Source: Terriglobia bacterium (GTDB taxonomy: Bacteria; Acidobacteriota; Terriglobia; UBA7540). Taken from it: 17,429 bases of DNA. The position numbers and the translations under genes are program-made. The notes under the pieces are model-generated. The model saw only the letters and a program-made list of their open reading frames with translations, was not told the origin of the DNA and ran no database searches. How positions within the stretch are numbered: position 1 is the stretch's first letter; each line of letters begins with the position of its first letter. This document shows, piece after piece, positions 5,745-14,256 of the stretch. The DNA lies in contig JAIQGB010000061.1 in NCBI GenBank assembly GCA_020072905.1, forward strand, positions 1 to 17,429. The letters are read 5' to 3'.

Positions 5745-7932
5745 AACGCAGATTGACGATGACGGTCTCTTTAACACCAAGTCTCGGAACAATGACCTTG
5801 AGAGTGTCACCCGCCTGATCGCACTGCGCGGTCTCCCCAGATACGAGCAACTTGACACTCCCGCAATGCTCCCCGGGCCGAAGGCGGATCGACACCGTCT
5901 GTGCGCCAAGCGGAATTATCTCCGTCAGCGGTGGCTGCCAGGCCGCGGGGTTCGTCAAATTGACGAGGAACCCCACCAGGCGCTTATCGCCGGGCTGATC
6001 GTAAAGTGAAAAATCCACCAGGCCGGGGCCTTCCACGCGGGACGGCAGAGAGCTGGTTGTGGCCCAACGCACCGCGCTCGCCAGTAGACGGCCATGGTCG
6101 GGCAGGTGCGTTGCGCCGTAGGTCGCCGCCAGGTCTCCGGGGAAGTAAACCACGCGCCCTTTCCCGACCGAGCGGAAGTAAGCGAGCGGAGTATCTGTTG
6201 TCTTGGTTTCCGTCCAAGATGTTTCAGGTGGATAGACCGGGTAGGCGGGAATCAACCAGAGCGGAGTTTGGGCCTGCCCGGAGGACCGTACCGGAACGAG
6301 ATACCGCGTGTTGGGCAAGATCGCAGTGCCCTCGAACGAATCCCGGAAAATGTCGGTGCTTTCCAAACGCAGGTAGGAATGGCCGAGCGGGCCGAGCACC
6401 GTTTCGCCGGCGGCGCGGACTCCGAACAGATCGGCCAGGCCAAAATCCGTCCTGCGTTTTCCGGTTTCGTCGTAGCGCGAGGTCTCAAATGTGGCGACTA
6501 GGCCGCCACCGCTCTGGACGAACTCCTCCAGCGCACGGAGCGATTCATCGCCAAGCATCGCGGTGTTGGCCAGCACGAGGACGCGGTAACGGTCCAGCTT
6601 CGGTTTCTTCAGGTTTTCCGCCAGCACCATGTCGAACGGCGTCCCGGTTTCAAGCAAGGCCTGATAAGCGCCCCGCAGGCTCTCGGTGACGTTGGGGGGA
6701 CTTCCCAGGGGAGTGTCTGCCGCAGGTACTTTGTAGAAGTCGATGGTCGGCTGGGAGTAAACCAGGCCGACTTCGGCGCGAGAGCTGAGATGCTGGAAGT
6801 ATTGCTGGTTCCTCCGGTGAAAGTCGTAGAAGTCTTCGAACGCTTTGAAGCCGCGCCGGTCTTCCTGCGCCGCTCCGACCACGTGCAGCCAGGGCCGGGC
6901 GCCGCTCGCGACCGCGTCGGCGAGCCACACTTGCTGTTCTGCCTCGGGCTTCGCGATGTGCCGCCAGCCGGGCAGGTAATAGCCGATGGTCACCCAGTAA
7001 GGCAGTTCGCCGTGGCCCAGGGCGCGCAGGAGCTTTGCGGTCATGCCGATTTGCCAGAGCGGCGTCCCCGGCCCGCGCCCCTGGTTTTCCACCTGCAACA
7101 CTTCCTGTCCGCGCTCGACCAACCCGTGCATGCCTGCGATGCTCGTCTGGTTAGGAATGAAGATCGCTCCCGGCTTCAGGCGCTTCACCGTCTCCGACCA
7201 GAATTGCCAGACGTCGGCGAGGCGCCGGTAGTGCCAGGTGACCCAGGCGCGATAGGTGGGGTCGGCGCGGTCTTCCGCGCCGGGCAACTCGAGCCCGGTG
7301 TCCTTCTTGAACCGCTCGCGGCAGTACCGGCAGTAGCAGATCCCGTCATATCCATCCCAGGCATTGCCGAAAATTCCGTCCACATCGTAGCGGGAGAGAA
7401 TCTCGTCGAAAATCTTAGGCATGTATTCCCAGAAGAACGGACTGTTCGCGCAAATCATGTAAAGCTTTTCGCGCGGCTCGGGCGGCCAGGTGAGCAGGTT
7501 GGGTTTGCCCTCCTGATCGACGCTGAACCAATCCGGGTGGGCCTCATAGAAATCCTCGCGCTGGTAGGACGGGTCGAAGCGCGCGAGCACGTGCAGGTGG
7601 GCCTGGCGCGCCGCCGTCACAATCTCGCCGAAAAGGTCGCGCTCGCCGAGAAACCTGCTGCGCGTGTGGAGCGGAATCTTCGTCGGGTAATAGGCTACGA
7701 ATCCGCCAGCGTTGATGGTGATACCATCCACGTGGCAGCGCTGGAAGTAGTCGATCCACCACTTGACGTCGAAGCGGCGTGCGTCGAGTTCATTAATGTT
7801 GACTTGGCCCCAGCGCATGGCCTGCTGGTACCAGGGCGCCGGCGGTCGGTCTTGCGCTGAACCGTTGAAGGCGCCAGTGAGAAGAATCGCAAGTGCCAGC
7901 AGAACGAACCCACACCGCAAATTAAGTCTCAT
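5743..7932 (-). CDS. exported glycoside hydrolase-like protein (GHL6/beta-galactosidase-like TIM barrel plus trimerisation-like domain)
   Basis: 729 residues from an ATG with GGAAG about ten bases upstream. A signal peptide spans residues 1-26. Residues 35-390 look like a (beta/alpha)8 hydrolase: W-W-I-D-Y-F-x-x-C-H-V-D-G-I-T-I-N-A-G-G (58-77), H-V-L-A-R-F-D (114-120), D-V-D-G-I-F-G-N-A-W-D-G (183-194) and a C-Y-C-R-Y-C cluster (C199, C201, C204). The cluster is typical of hypothetical glycosyl hydrolase 6 (GHL6)-type proteins. Residues about 405-650 resemble a beta-galactosidase trimerisation / glutamine-amidotransferase-like domain (L-V-L-A-N-T-A-M-L followed by F-V-Q-S-G-G-G-L-V-A). A C-terminal beta domain ends the protein. 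The fold supports sugar-polymer cleavage, but catalytic residues cannot be assigned with certainty. The start is 40 bp after the stop of the upstream enolase-superfamily gene, so the two are probably co-transcribed. Confidence 0.75.
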   Translation of the reverse strand: MRLNLRCGFVLLALAILLTGAFNGSAQDRPPAPWYQQAMRWGQVNINELDARRFDVKWWIDYFQRCHVDGITINAGGFVAYYPTKIPLHTRSRFLGERDLFGEIVTAARQAHLHVLARFDPSYQREDFYEAHPDWFSVDQEGKPNLLTWPPEPREKLYMICANSPFFWEYMPKIFDEILSRYDVDGIFGNAWDGYDGICYCRYCRERFKKDTGLELPGAEDRADPTYRAWVTWHYRRLADVWQFWSETVKRLKPGAIFIPNQTSIAGMHGLVERGQEVLQVENQGRGPGTPLWQIGMTAKLLRALGHGELPYWVTIGYYLPGWRHIAKPEAEQQVWLADAVASGARPWLHVVGAAQEDRRGFKAFEDFYDFHRRNQQYFQHLSSRAEVGLVYSQPTIDFYKVPAADTPLGSPPNVTESLRGAYQALLETGTPFDMVLAENLKKPKLDRYRVLVLANTAMLGDESLRALEEFVQSGGGLVATFETSRYDETGKRRTDFGLADLFGVRAAGETVLGPLGHSYLRLESTDIFRDSFEGTAILPNTRYLVPVRSSGQAQTPLWLIPAYPVYPPETSWTETKTTDTPLAYFRSVGKGRVVYFPGDLAATYGATHLPDHGRLLASAVRWATTSSLPSRVEGPGLVDFSLYDQPGDKRLVGFLVNLTNPAAWQPPLTEIIPLGAQTVSIRLRPGEHCGSVKLLVSGETAQCDQAGDTLKVIVPRLGVKETVIVNLR

Positions 7933-7972
7933 CTTCACGTCGCTTCCTTCTACGAATATTCCATCACGGACC

Positions 7973-9193
7973 TTACTCGCGCAGCTTGCGAAGCTCCGCT
8001 TCATCGACCTCCAGGCCCAGACCCGGCCCGTCGGGCACAGGCAGATAACCGCTTTTCTGCTCCAGCGCAGGTCGGATGACGCGGTTCAGGATCGCGCGCT
8101 TGGAGTTGATGTCGTACTCTTGCGCGCGGTCTTCGCGGGCAAAGCATGCGGTGAAGTGCAGATTCGCCGCCGTGCCGATGGCCGGCTGCGTCTGATGCGG
8201 CACCAGCATCCGGTTGTAGGAGCTCGCCAACGCCGCGATGCGCAGCCCTTCGGTGATTCCCGCGCATTTCACCAGGTCAGGCTGGACGATATCCACGTTC
8301 GCCTGTGTGATGAGGTCTCGGAATTGCCAGCGCGTGTACTCGTGCTCCCCGGCAGCGACCGGCACGTCGAGCGCGGCGACAACTTGCGCGAGGCCCGCAT
8401 AGTCATACTGGGCGACGGGCTCTTCGTAGTGGATGATCCCGAGCTCGTCCTGGAACCGCCGGCCAAGCCGAATGGCTGTGGAGACGGAGAATCCGTTGTT
8501 GGCGTCGAAGCCCAACTCGACCTTTTCGCCGATGGCTTTGCGCACCTCCGCGAGCACGGCCCAGTCGTGTGCGGGGTTCGCGTCCGTGCGCTTGGTCCCC
8601 CAGTCCATGCGAATCTTGACCATGGTGATGCCTTCTTCCACGGCCTTAGCGGCGCGGTGGGCCATCTCCGCCGGCGTCGCCTCCGCGCCGCCGCCGATGC
8701 TCGCGTAGACGCGCACGCGGTCGCGGCGTCGCCCGCCGAAAAGCTGCGAGAGGCTTTGCCCGGTGACCTTGCCGAAGATGTCCCAGAGCGCGATGTCAAT
8801 TCCCGCGATCGCTTCCGGCTGCGCGCCCATCACCCCGAGCTTGTAGGTGGAGAAATACATGTCATCCCACAGCCGCTCGCGGTCGAGGGGCTCCTTGCCG
8901 ATCACCAACTCTTTCAGCGCTTCGTTGATGAAGCTGGCGATGGCGCGCACGTCCATCGGGCTCGATTCGCCGTAGCCCGTGATGCCCTGGTCGGTGCGGA
9001 CGATGACAAAGAGCGAGCCGCAGTTAAGTACCCAGGTCTCAACGCCGGTGACTTTGAGGCGCGGCAACGGGCCCGCAAGGAGTTGCGGCACTCCGGGTGC
9101 CAAGCTCGCGGCGACGGCAGCGAACTGGAGCGGCAGTTTCAGGAAGCGGCGTCGCGGCAGCGAGAATTCGTGAGAAGTGGTGTGTTCGTGCAT
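7973..9193 (-). CDS. enolase-superfamily (mandelate racemase/sugar-acid dehydratase-like) protein with Tat-type leader
   Basis: 406 residues from an ATG with GAGGG seven bases upstream. The leader L-P-R-R-R-F-L-K-L followed by a hydrophobic stretch (residues 12-41) fits a twin-arginine signal, so the folded metalloenzyme may be exported. The barrel carries the superfamily landmarks: K-I-R at 193-195 (a K-x-K variant with Arg), metal ligands D230 (G-F-D-A-N-N), E257 (Y-E-E-P) and E283 (A-G-E-H), and the acid/base dyad D306 (Q-P-D-L) with H333 (V-P-H-Q). These place it in the mandelate racemase subgroup, which contains racemases and many sugar-acid dehydratases. The substrate is not readable from sequence. 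It leads a cluster with a glycosidase-like gene and a LarA-like gene. Confidence 0.83.
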   Translation of the reverse strand: MHEHTTSHEFSLPRRRFLKLPLQFAAVAASLAPGVPQLLAGPLPRLKVTGVETWVLNCGSLFVIVRTDQGITGYGESSPMDVRAIASFINEALKELVIGKEPLDRERLWDDMYFSTYKLGVMGAQPEAIAGIDIALWDIFGKVTGQSLSQLFGGRRRDRVRVYASIGGGAEATPAEMAHRAAKAVEEGITMVKIRMDWGTKRTDANPAHDWAVLAEVRKAIGEKVELGFDANNGFSVSTAIRLGRRFQDELGIIHYEEPVAQYDYAGLAQVVAALDVPVAAGEHEYTRWQFRDLITQANVDIVQPDLVKCAGITEGLRIAALASSYNRMLVPHQTQPAIGTAANLHFTACFAREDRAQEYDINSKRAILNRVIRPALEQKSGYLPVPDGPGLGLEVDEAELRKLRE

Positions 9194-9297
9194 GGGAGAT
9201 CCCTCGATAGCCAAGGTTGGGACGAAGCGCCGGCGATCCTTCTGTTTTCTATCAGAGGGCGCGCAGAGAGGCAAGCGGTGGTACGCGAAGCGCCCGG

Positions 9298-9326
9298 TTG
9301 CGTGCGCCGGGGAATCTGTGTAGAGT
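9298..9326 (+). promoter_or_regulatory. possible promoter for the ACT-domain gene
   Basis: TTGCGT (9298-9303), a 17-base spacer and TAGAGT (9321-9326). The hexamers match consensus at 3 and 4 of 6. It sits about 50 bp upstream of the GTG start in the divergent region with the enolase-superfamily gene. Confidence 0.3.
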
Positions 9327-9377
9327 CCTGTGCAGTTGATGGGGAGTCAATTCTCGAAGCCTGAGGAGGGCCAATCC

Positions 9378-9767
9378 GTGCCAGTGGTGACACAACTTTC
9401 TGTGATGGTCGAAAACAAGCGCGGAGCGCTCGCCGAGATCTGCACCAAACTCGCCGAGAAAGCGGTGAACATCTCAGGGATGATGGCGCCGGACCAGCCG
9501 GGGTTGGCGCCGGTCCGGTTGGTGGTGAATCACCTGGACACGGCCAAGAAAGTCTTCGACCAGCTCGGGCTCCGGTACACGGAGGAGCAGGTCTTCAACG
9601 TGCGCGTCTCCGACAAGCCCGGAGCGCTCGGGAAAATCACCCGCAAGCTCGCGGATAGCGGTGTGGATATTCGCTTCGCCTACGCAACCATCCTCAAAGG
9701 CGCCGGGGACGCCAACATCGTCCTCGGCGTCTCGGACGTCGAGGCGGCGTCAAAGGTCGTCAAATAG
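9378..9767 (+). CDS. tandem ACT-domain protein
   Basis: 129 residues from a GTG at 9378 with GAGGAGGG eight bases upstream. ATG 9339 and GTG 9330 lie upstream in frame but have no ribosome site. The first ACT domain (about 4-65) has L-S-V-M-V-E-N-K-R-G-A-L-A-E-I-C and I-S-G-M-M. The second (about 70-129) has V-F-N-V-R-V-S-D-K-P-G-A-L-G-K-I-T and I-R-F-A-Y-A. The G-A-L motif at the ligand-binding turn occurs in both. ACT pairs without an enzyme domain bind amino acids or other small ligands and act as regulators or as ACT-only accessory proteins. No partner enzyme is adjacent. It faces the hicA gene across a 35-bp gap that shows no clear terminator. Confidence 0.85.
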   Translation: MPVVTQLSVMVENKRGALAEICTKLAEKAVNISGMMAPDQPGLAPVRLVVNHLDTAKKVFDQLGLRYTEEQVFNVRVSDKPGALGKITRKLADSGVDIRFAYATILKGAGDANIVLGVSDVEAASKVVK

Positions 9768-9802
9768 AAACCTAACGTACCGCGCGCAGAGGCCCGGAAA
9801 GG

Positions 9803-10033
9803 TCATAGACTATTCCACTCCTCCACGGCGAGCGCACGGCCCAGGATCCCCTCGACCTCGGAGATCAGCAGGCGGACTTGCGGGACCGAGTATTCGGCGT
9901 TCGAGGGGATGGCGAGGCGTTTCTGGCCGAGAATCATGAACTGATGCCGAGTTCCGGAGAAGGGCCCATCGAAGCCGAGCTTGCGCAGCCTACGGATGAA
10001 CTTGCTGCGCTTACACGGCGTCAACCGGCTCAC
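9803..10033 (-). CDS. hicA: HicA-type mRNA interferase toxin
   Basis: 76 residues from a GTG at 10031-10033 with AAGGAG seven bases upstream. The protein shows the HicA/YcfA fold signature: F-I-R-R-L-R-K-L-G-F, then G-P-F-S-G-T-R-H-Q-F with the catalytic histidine at H30, then I-P-S-N-A-E-Y-S-V-P and a terminal helix. HicA toxins bind RNA through a double-stranded-RNA-binding-like fold and cleave mRNA. The gene overlaps the 3' end of the upstream hicB-like gene by 23 bp, so translation is probably coupled. It looks intact. Antitoxin-first order is one of the known hic arrangements. Confidence 0.85.
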   Translation of the reverse strand: MSRLTPCKRSKFIRRLRKLGFDGPFSGTRHQFMILGQKRLAIPSNAEYSVPQVRLLISEVEGILGRALAVEEWNSL

Positions 10034-10283
10034 GCGCAGGCTCCTTGTTGAGGTCGATGCCCCCGAGCACCGGAAGGTGGTGTCTCAACCGCAGGCCAAC
10101 CAGAATCCAGTCTTCCAGAGTCGACCGCAATTCACTCTCGCAATCGCGGAGTGAGCCGCCAAAAGCAATGACACCTTGGCAGGGCGGGATGCGCCCAACG
10201 AAGGTCCCATCATCCAGCTTGTCGAAGACGGCCTGCGCCATGGCCTCCCCTACGTAATCGCTCAGCACATACCGTGAAGCCAT
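10011..10283 (-). CDS. hicB: HicB-like antitoxin (short form)
   Basis: 90 residues from an ATG with GAGGAGG six bases upstream. The middle carries the HicB-type pattern: D-D-G-T-F-V-G-R-I-P-P-C-Q-G-V-I-A-F-G-G-S, then a helix with L-R-D-C-E-S-E-L-R-S-T-L-E-D-W. This is the partly degraded RNase H-like fold that blocks HicA. After residue 70 there is only a short charged tail and no recognisable HTH or ribbon-helix-helix, so DNA binding for autoregulation may be absent or provided otherwise. It precedes hicA with a 23-bp overlap. Confidence 0.8.
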   Translation of the reverse strand: MASRYVLSDYVGEAMAQAVFDKLDDGTFVGRIPPCQGVIAFGGSLRDCESELRSTLEDWILVGLRLRHHLPVLGGIDLNKEPAREPVDAV

Positions 10284-10310
10284 TCGAGCCTCCTCTGGTC
10301 GCTGAGAGCC

Positions 10311-10340
10311 AATATACCCCCAATTTCTCGAATTTGGCAG
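10311..10340 (-). promoter_or_regulatory. hicBA promoter with near-palindromic spacer
   Basis: On the minus strand, CTGCCA (10340-10335), 18 bases, and TATATT (10316-10311). The hexamers match consensus at 4 of 6 and 5 of 6. The spacer contains an imperfect 18-bp palindrome, CCAAATTCGAGAAATTGG (10337-10320), an operator candidate. The start codon follows 28 bases after the -10. Confidence 0.5.
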
Positions 10341-10434
10341 CAGCCCTCATAACGCTTTGTGATGCCTGTGGCCTCGGCAGCAGTGGAGACTCTGCACGCA
10401 GTAGGGCTCGCGGCGACGCGCTGCGCGGCCCCAT

Positions 10435-10560
10435 TCACTTCTGCGACCGGTTGACAGGGCTCACGCCGGACGTGGGCCAGGCGAAATCCTTGAACTCGCC
10501 CCTGCGGTCGAATGCCCCGGGAGGGATGGCCTCTGCCGGCTGAACATTGATGCCCGCGCC
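10435..10560. repeat. direct repeat copy 1 flanking the second toxin-antitoxin locus
   Basis: Aligned without gaps against 11338-11463, 104 of 126 bases match by my hand count, with a perfect core of about 34 bases around 10472-10505. The two copies have the same orientation and are 903 bp apart. Between them lie the broken RelE/ParE toxin and its antitoxin. Confidence 0.75.
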
Positions 10561-10596
10561 CGGGTAAGTTGCCACAAGGACAAGGAAGCGAATCAT
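10435..10596 (-). pseudogene. fragment of HMA-like gene tail (degenerate copy of 11338-11463)
   Basis: A 53-codon frame starting at an ATG without a ribosome site. The last 41 residues match the C-terminus of the HMA-like protein at 11338-11643 in 34 of 41 positions, including I-P-P-G-A-F-D, R-G-E-F-K-D-F-A-W-P-T and G-V-S-P-V-N. DNA similarity runs from the stop codon to about 10560, about 82% over 126 bp. The first 12 residues are unrelated. I infer a duplicated remnant from a recombination event, not a functional gene, but a short expressed peptide cannot be ruled out. Confidence 0.7.
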
Positions 10597-10629
10597 CGCA
10601 ACCAGCGAGAACCGATCAACGGCGGCGGA

Positions 10630-10962
10630 TCAATGTTTGGCTGATGAATTATGCGGAGGCAACTCCATACTGCCGAGCCGGCTTCTCCACGTCCTGGGCT
10701 CGCGATGCAGGTGCATGACTGCAATGATGAGCAAAACATCGCCCCTGATCTGATAGATGATCCCATACGGAAATTTGTTCATCAGGCAGCGGCGGGTTCT
10801 CTTTGAGATCGGCGACCAAGCTTCTGGATATAGAAGAACCCTTCCAATTGTACGCTTTATCTCTTCGGTGAACTGGGAGCCAAGTCCTGCATTCTGCGAA
10901 TCCTAATAGGCGATGGCCTCGGCCAACTCAGCCTGAGCGGGCTCCAGGAACTGAACGACCAT
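10630..10962 (-). pseudogene. RelE/ParE-family toxin, interrupted by an amber codon
   Basis: The 111-codon frame starts at ATG 10960-10962, overlapping the antitoxin stop by one base (TGATG). It reads V-V-Q-F-L-E-P-A-Q-A-E-L-A-E-A-I-A-Y, then TAG at 10903-10905, then D-S-Q-N-A-G-L-G-S-Q-F. This is the standard ParE/RelE opening, in which an aromatic residue would be expected at the amber position (codon 20). The rest is well preserved: I-x-R-x-x-L-Y-P-E-A-W, R-C-L-M-N-K-F-P-Y-G-I-I-Y, and I-I-A-V-M-H-L-H-R-E-P. A one-base change from TAT or TAC would restore the frame. The toxin is probably inactive, or the base is a sequencing error. No other damage is seen, so inactivation would be recent. 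Confidence 0.82.
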
Positions 10963-11192
10963 CACCGTTTCACTTTGCTGATTGCTTCCAAGGCGGCTCT
11001 TGCGGAAACGGCTCTGATTTCACCGCGCTCAAATGCATCAAGGCGGTCTTCCGCTTCCTGTGCCCAGAGCCGGTCGATTCGGGCGTCGGGGGTAGTGTCG
11101 AGACTCGTTAGGAGGCGGTCCACCAACTCCGCCCGCTCTGCAGCCGGCAGAGATAGCGCGGCCTCGAGAAGCTTTGTGCCTTTCTCTGACAT
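10962..11192 (-). CDS. addiction-module antitoxin (PF09720-like) for RelE/ParE toxin
   Basis: 76 residues from an ATG with AAGGAGAG seven bases upstream. A longer in-frame reading beyond it overlaps the HMA-like gene antisense and is rejected. The sequence has the pattern of short 'addiction module' antitoxins: an N-terminal helix with A-A-L-S-L-P-A-A-E-R-A-E-L-V-D-R-L-L-T-S-L, then W-A-Q-E-A-E-D-R-L-D-A-F-E-R-G-E-I, and a C-terminal stretch that binds the toxin. Its stop overlaps the toxin start by one base. It is intact although the toxin is broken. Confidence 0.85.
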   Translation of the reverse strand: MSEKGTKLLEAALSLPAAERAELVDRLLTSLDTTPDARIDRLWAQEAEDRLDAFERGEIRAVSARAALEAISKVKR

Positions 11193-11218
11193 GAATCCCT
11201 CTCCTTTTACTGCCATGA

Positions 11219-11227
11219 ATTGTAGCA
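11219..11227 (-). promoter_or_regulatory. extended -10 promoter for the antitoxin-toxin pair
   Basis: On the minus strand, TGCTACAAT (11227-11219) is an extended -10 (TG-n-TACAAT). No good -35 is seen. It lies 26 bases before the antitoxin ATG. The 11193-11337 gap holds no other clear element. Confidence 0.42.
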
Positions 11228-11337
11228 TGACTCGTAAACCGCGATTCGATGTCGCAACCCTGCTTCTCGATCCCGCGCTTTCTTTCTGGACACGGGTCGA
11301 GGGTCTTCGTCGCGGGTAGCAGGACGACGTCCGCGGC

Positions 11338-11463
11338 CTATTTCTGGGATTGATTGACCGGGCTGACGCCGGTCGTGGGCCAGGCGAAATCCTTGAACTC
11401 GCCCCTGTGATCAAACGCCCCGGGAGGGATGGGTTTTTCAGGCTGGACGTTGATGCCCGCGCG
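11338..11463. repeat. direct repeat copy 2 (3' end of the HMA-like gene)
   Basis: The partner of 10435-10560 in the same orientation. This copy belongs to the intact HMA-like gene, so it is the likely donor, and the upstream-coordinate copy is the derived fragment. Confidence 0.72.
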
Positions 11464-11643
11464 GCGCACCTCGGCCAGCACTTCCGCTTCGTGAATCCGC
11501 GAGGCATCGTATTCCACCTTCAATTCATTCCCTTCGATGGCTATCCCGCGAATCCCATAAACAGTGGAAAGCCGACTGAGGCCCTCTAGTTGCTTGTTGG
11601 CGAGTGGTGCGGCAAGGTGGTAGTTCGTGGTCAGGAAGGTCAT
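11338..11643 (-). CDS. HMA-like protein lacking the CxxC metal motif
   Basis: 101 residues from an ATG at 11641-11643; a TTG two codons earlier is less well spaced from the AGGGG upstream. Residues 1-65 fit a beta-alpha-beta-beta-alpha-beta heavy-metal-associated fold: T-F-L-T-T-N-Y-H, a helix with L-E-G-L-S-R-L, then G-I-R-G-I-A-I-E-G-N-E-L-K-V-E-Y and a helix with E-V-L-A-E-V-R-R-A-G-I. The usual C-x-x-C loop is replaced and the whole protein has no cysteine. A 35-residue tail after the fold (I-P-P-G-A-F-D to N-Q-S-Q-K) is unusual for metallochaperones. It follows the copper ATPase gene by 55 bp on the same strand, which suggests a role with it, but direct Cu(I) binding by cysteines is excluded. 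The fold assignment is moderate. Confidence 0.65.
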   Translation of the reverse strand: MTFLTTNYHLAAPLANKQLEGLSRLSTVYGIRGIAIEGNELKVEYDASRIHEAEVLAEVRRAGINVQPEKPIPPGAFDHRGEFKDFAWPTTGVSPVNQSQK

Positions 11644-11698
11644 CTTCAAAAGCCCCTGACAGTCAATCAGATTTTAGCACGCGGAAGCTCACGATCGT

Positions 11699-14122
<2,424 letters not shown>

Positions 14123-14139
14123 TTTGCCCTTCAATCACT

Positions 14140-14168
14140 ATTGTAGTTTGTGCGCCCCAGCTCGACAA
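14140..14168 (-). promoter_or_regulatory. sigma70-like promoter for the copper ATPase gene
   Basis: On the minus strand, TTGTCG (14168-14163), a 17-base spacer, TACAAT (14145-14140), then a short leader to the ATG at 14122. The hexamers match consensus at 4 and 5 of 6. I see no convincing CueR- or CsoR-type operator. Confidence 0.5.
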
Positions 14169-14231
14169 GTTTCGATTCGGCGACCGCCATGCGCGGATTC
14201 CTGTTTGTGCGGGGTGCCCTGCAAATCGCTG

Positions 14232-14240
14232 TGCTATAAT
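14232..14240 (+). promoter_or_regulatory. extended -10 promoter for the small plus-strand gene
   Basis: TGCTATAAT (14232-14240) is a perfect extended -10 (TG-n-TATAAT). Transcription would start near 14247, 28 bases before the ATG at 14275. A GAGGAGAG ribosome site lies at 14264-14271. Together they support the downstream gene as real. Confidence 0.6.
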
Positions 14241-14256
14241 CGCCGCGCTTCAAGCC

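Noticed and set aside
6790..9364. Two long plus-strand frames (6790-7860 and 7763-9364)
   Set aside because: They are antisense to the glycosidase-like and enolase-superfamily genes, and their composition is typical of shadow frames.
9768..9802. Terminator between the convergent ACT and hicA genes
   Set aside because: No stable inverted repeat followed by a T run could be found in either direction.
11193..11507. N-terminal extension of the addiction-module antitoxin
   Set aside because: The extra codons overlap the HMA-like gene on the same strand in another frame; the ATG at 11192 has AAGGAGAG and the expected family length.
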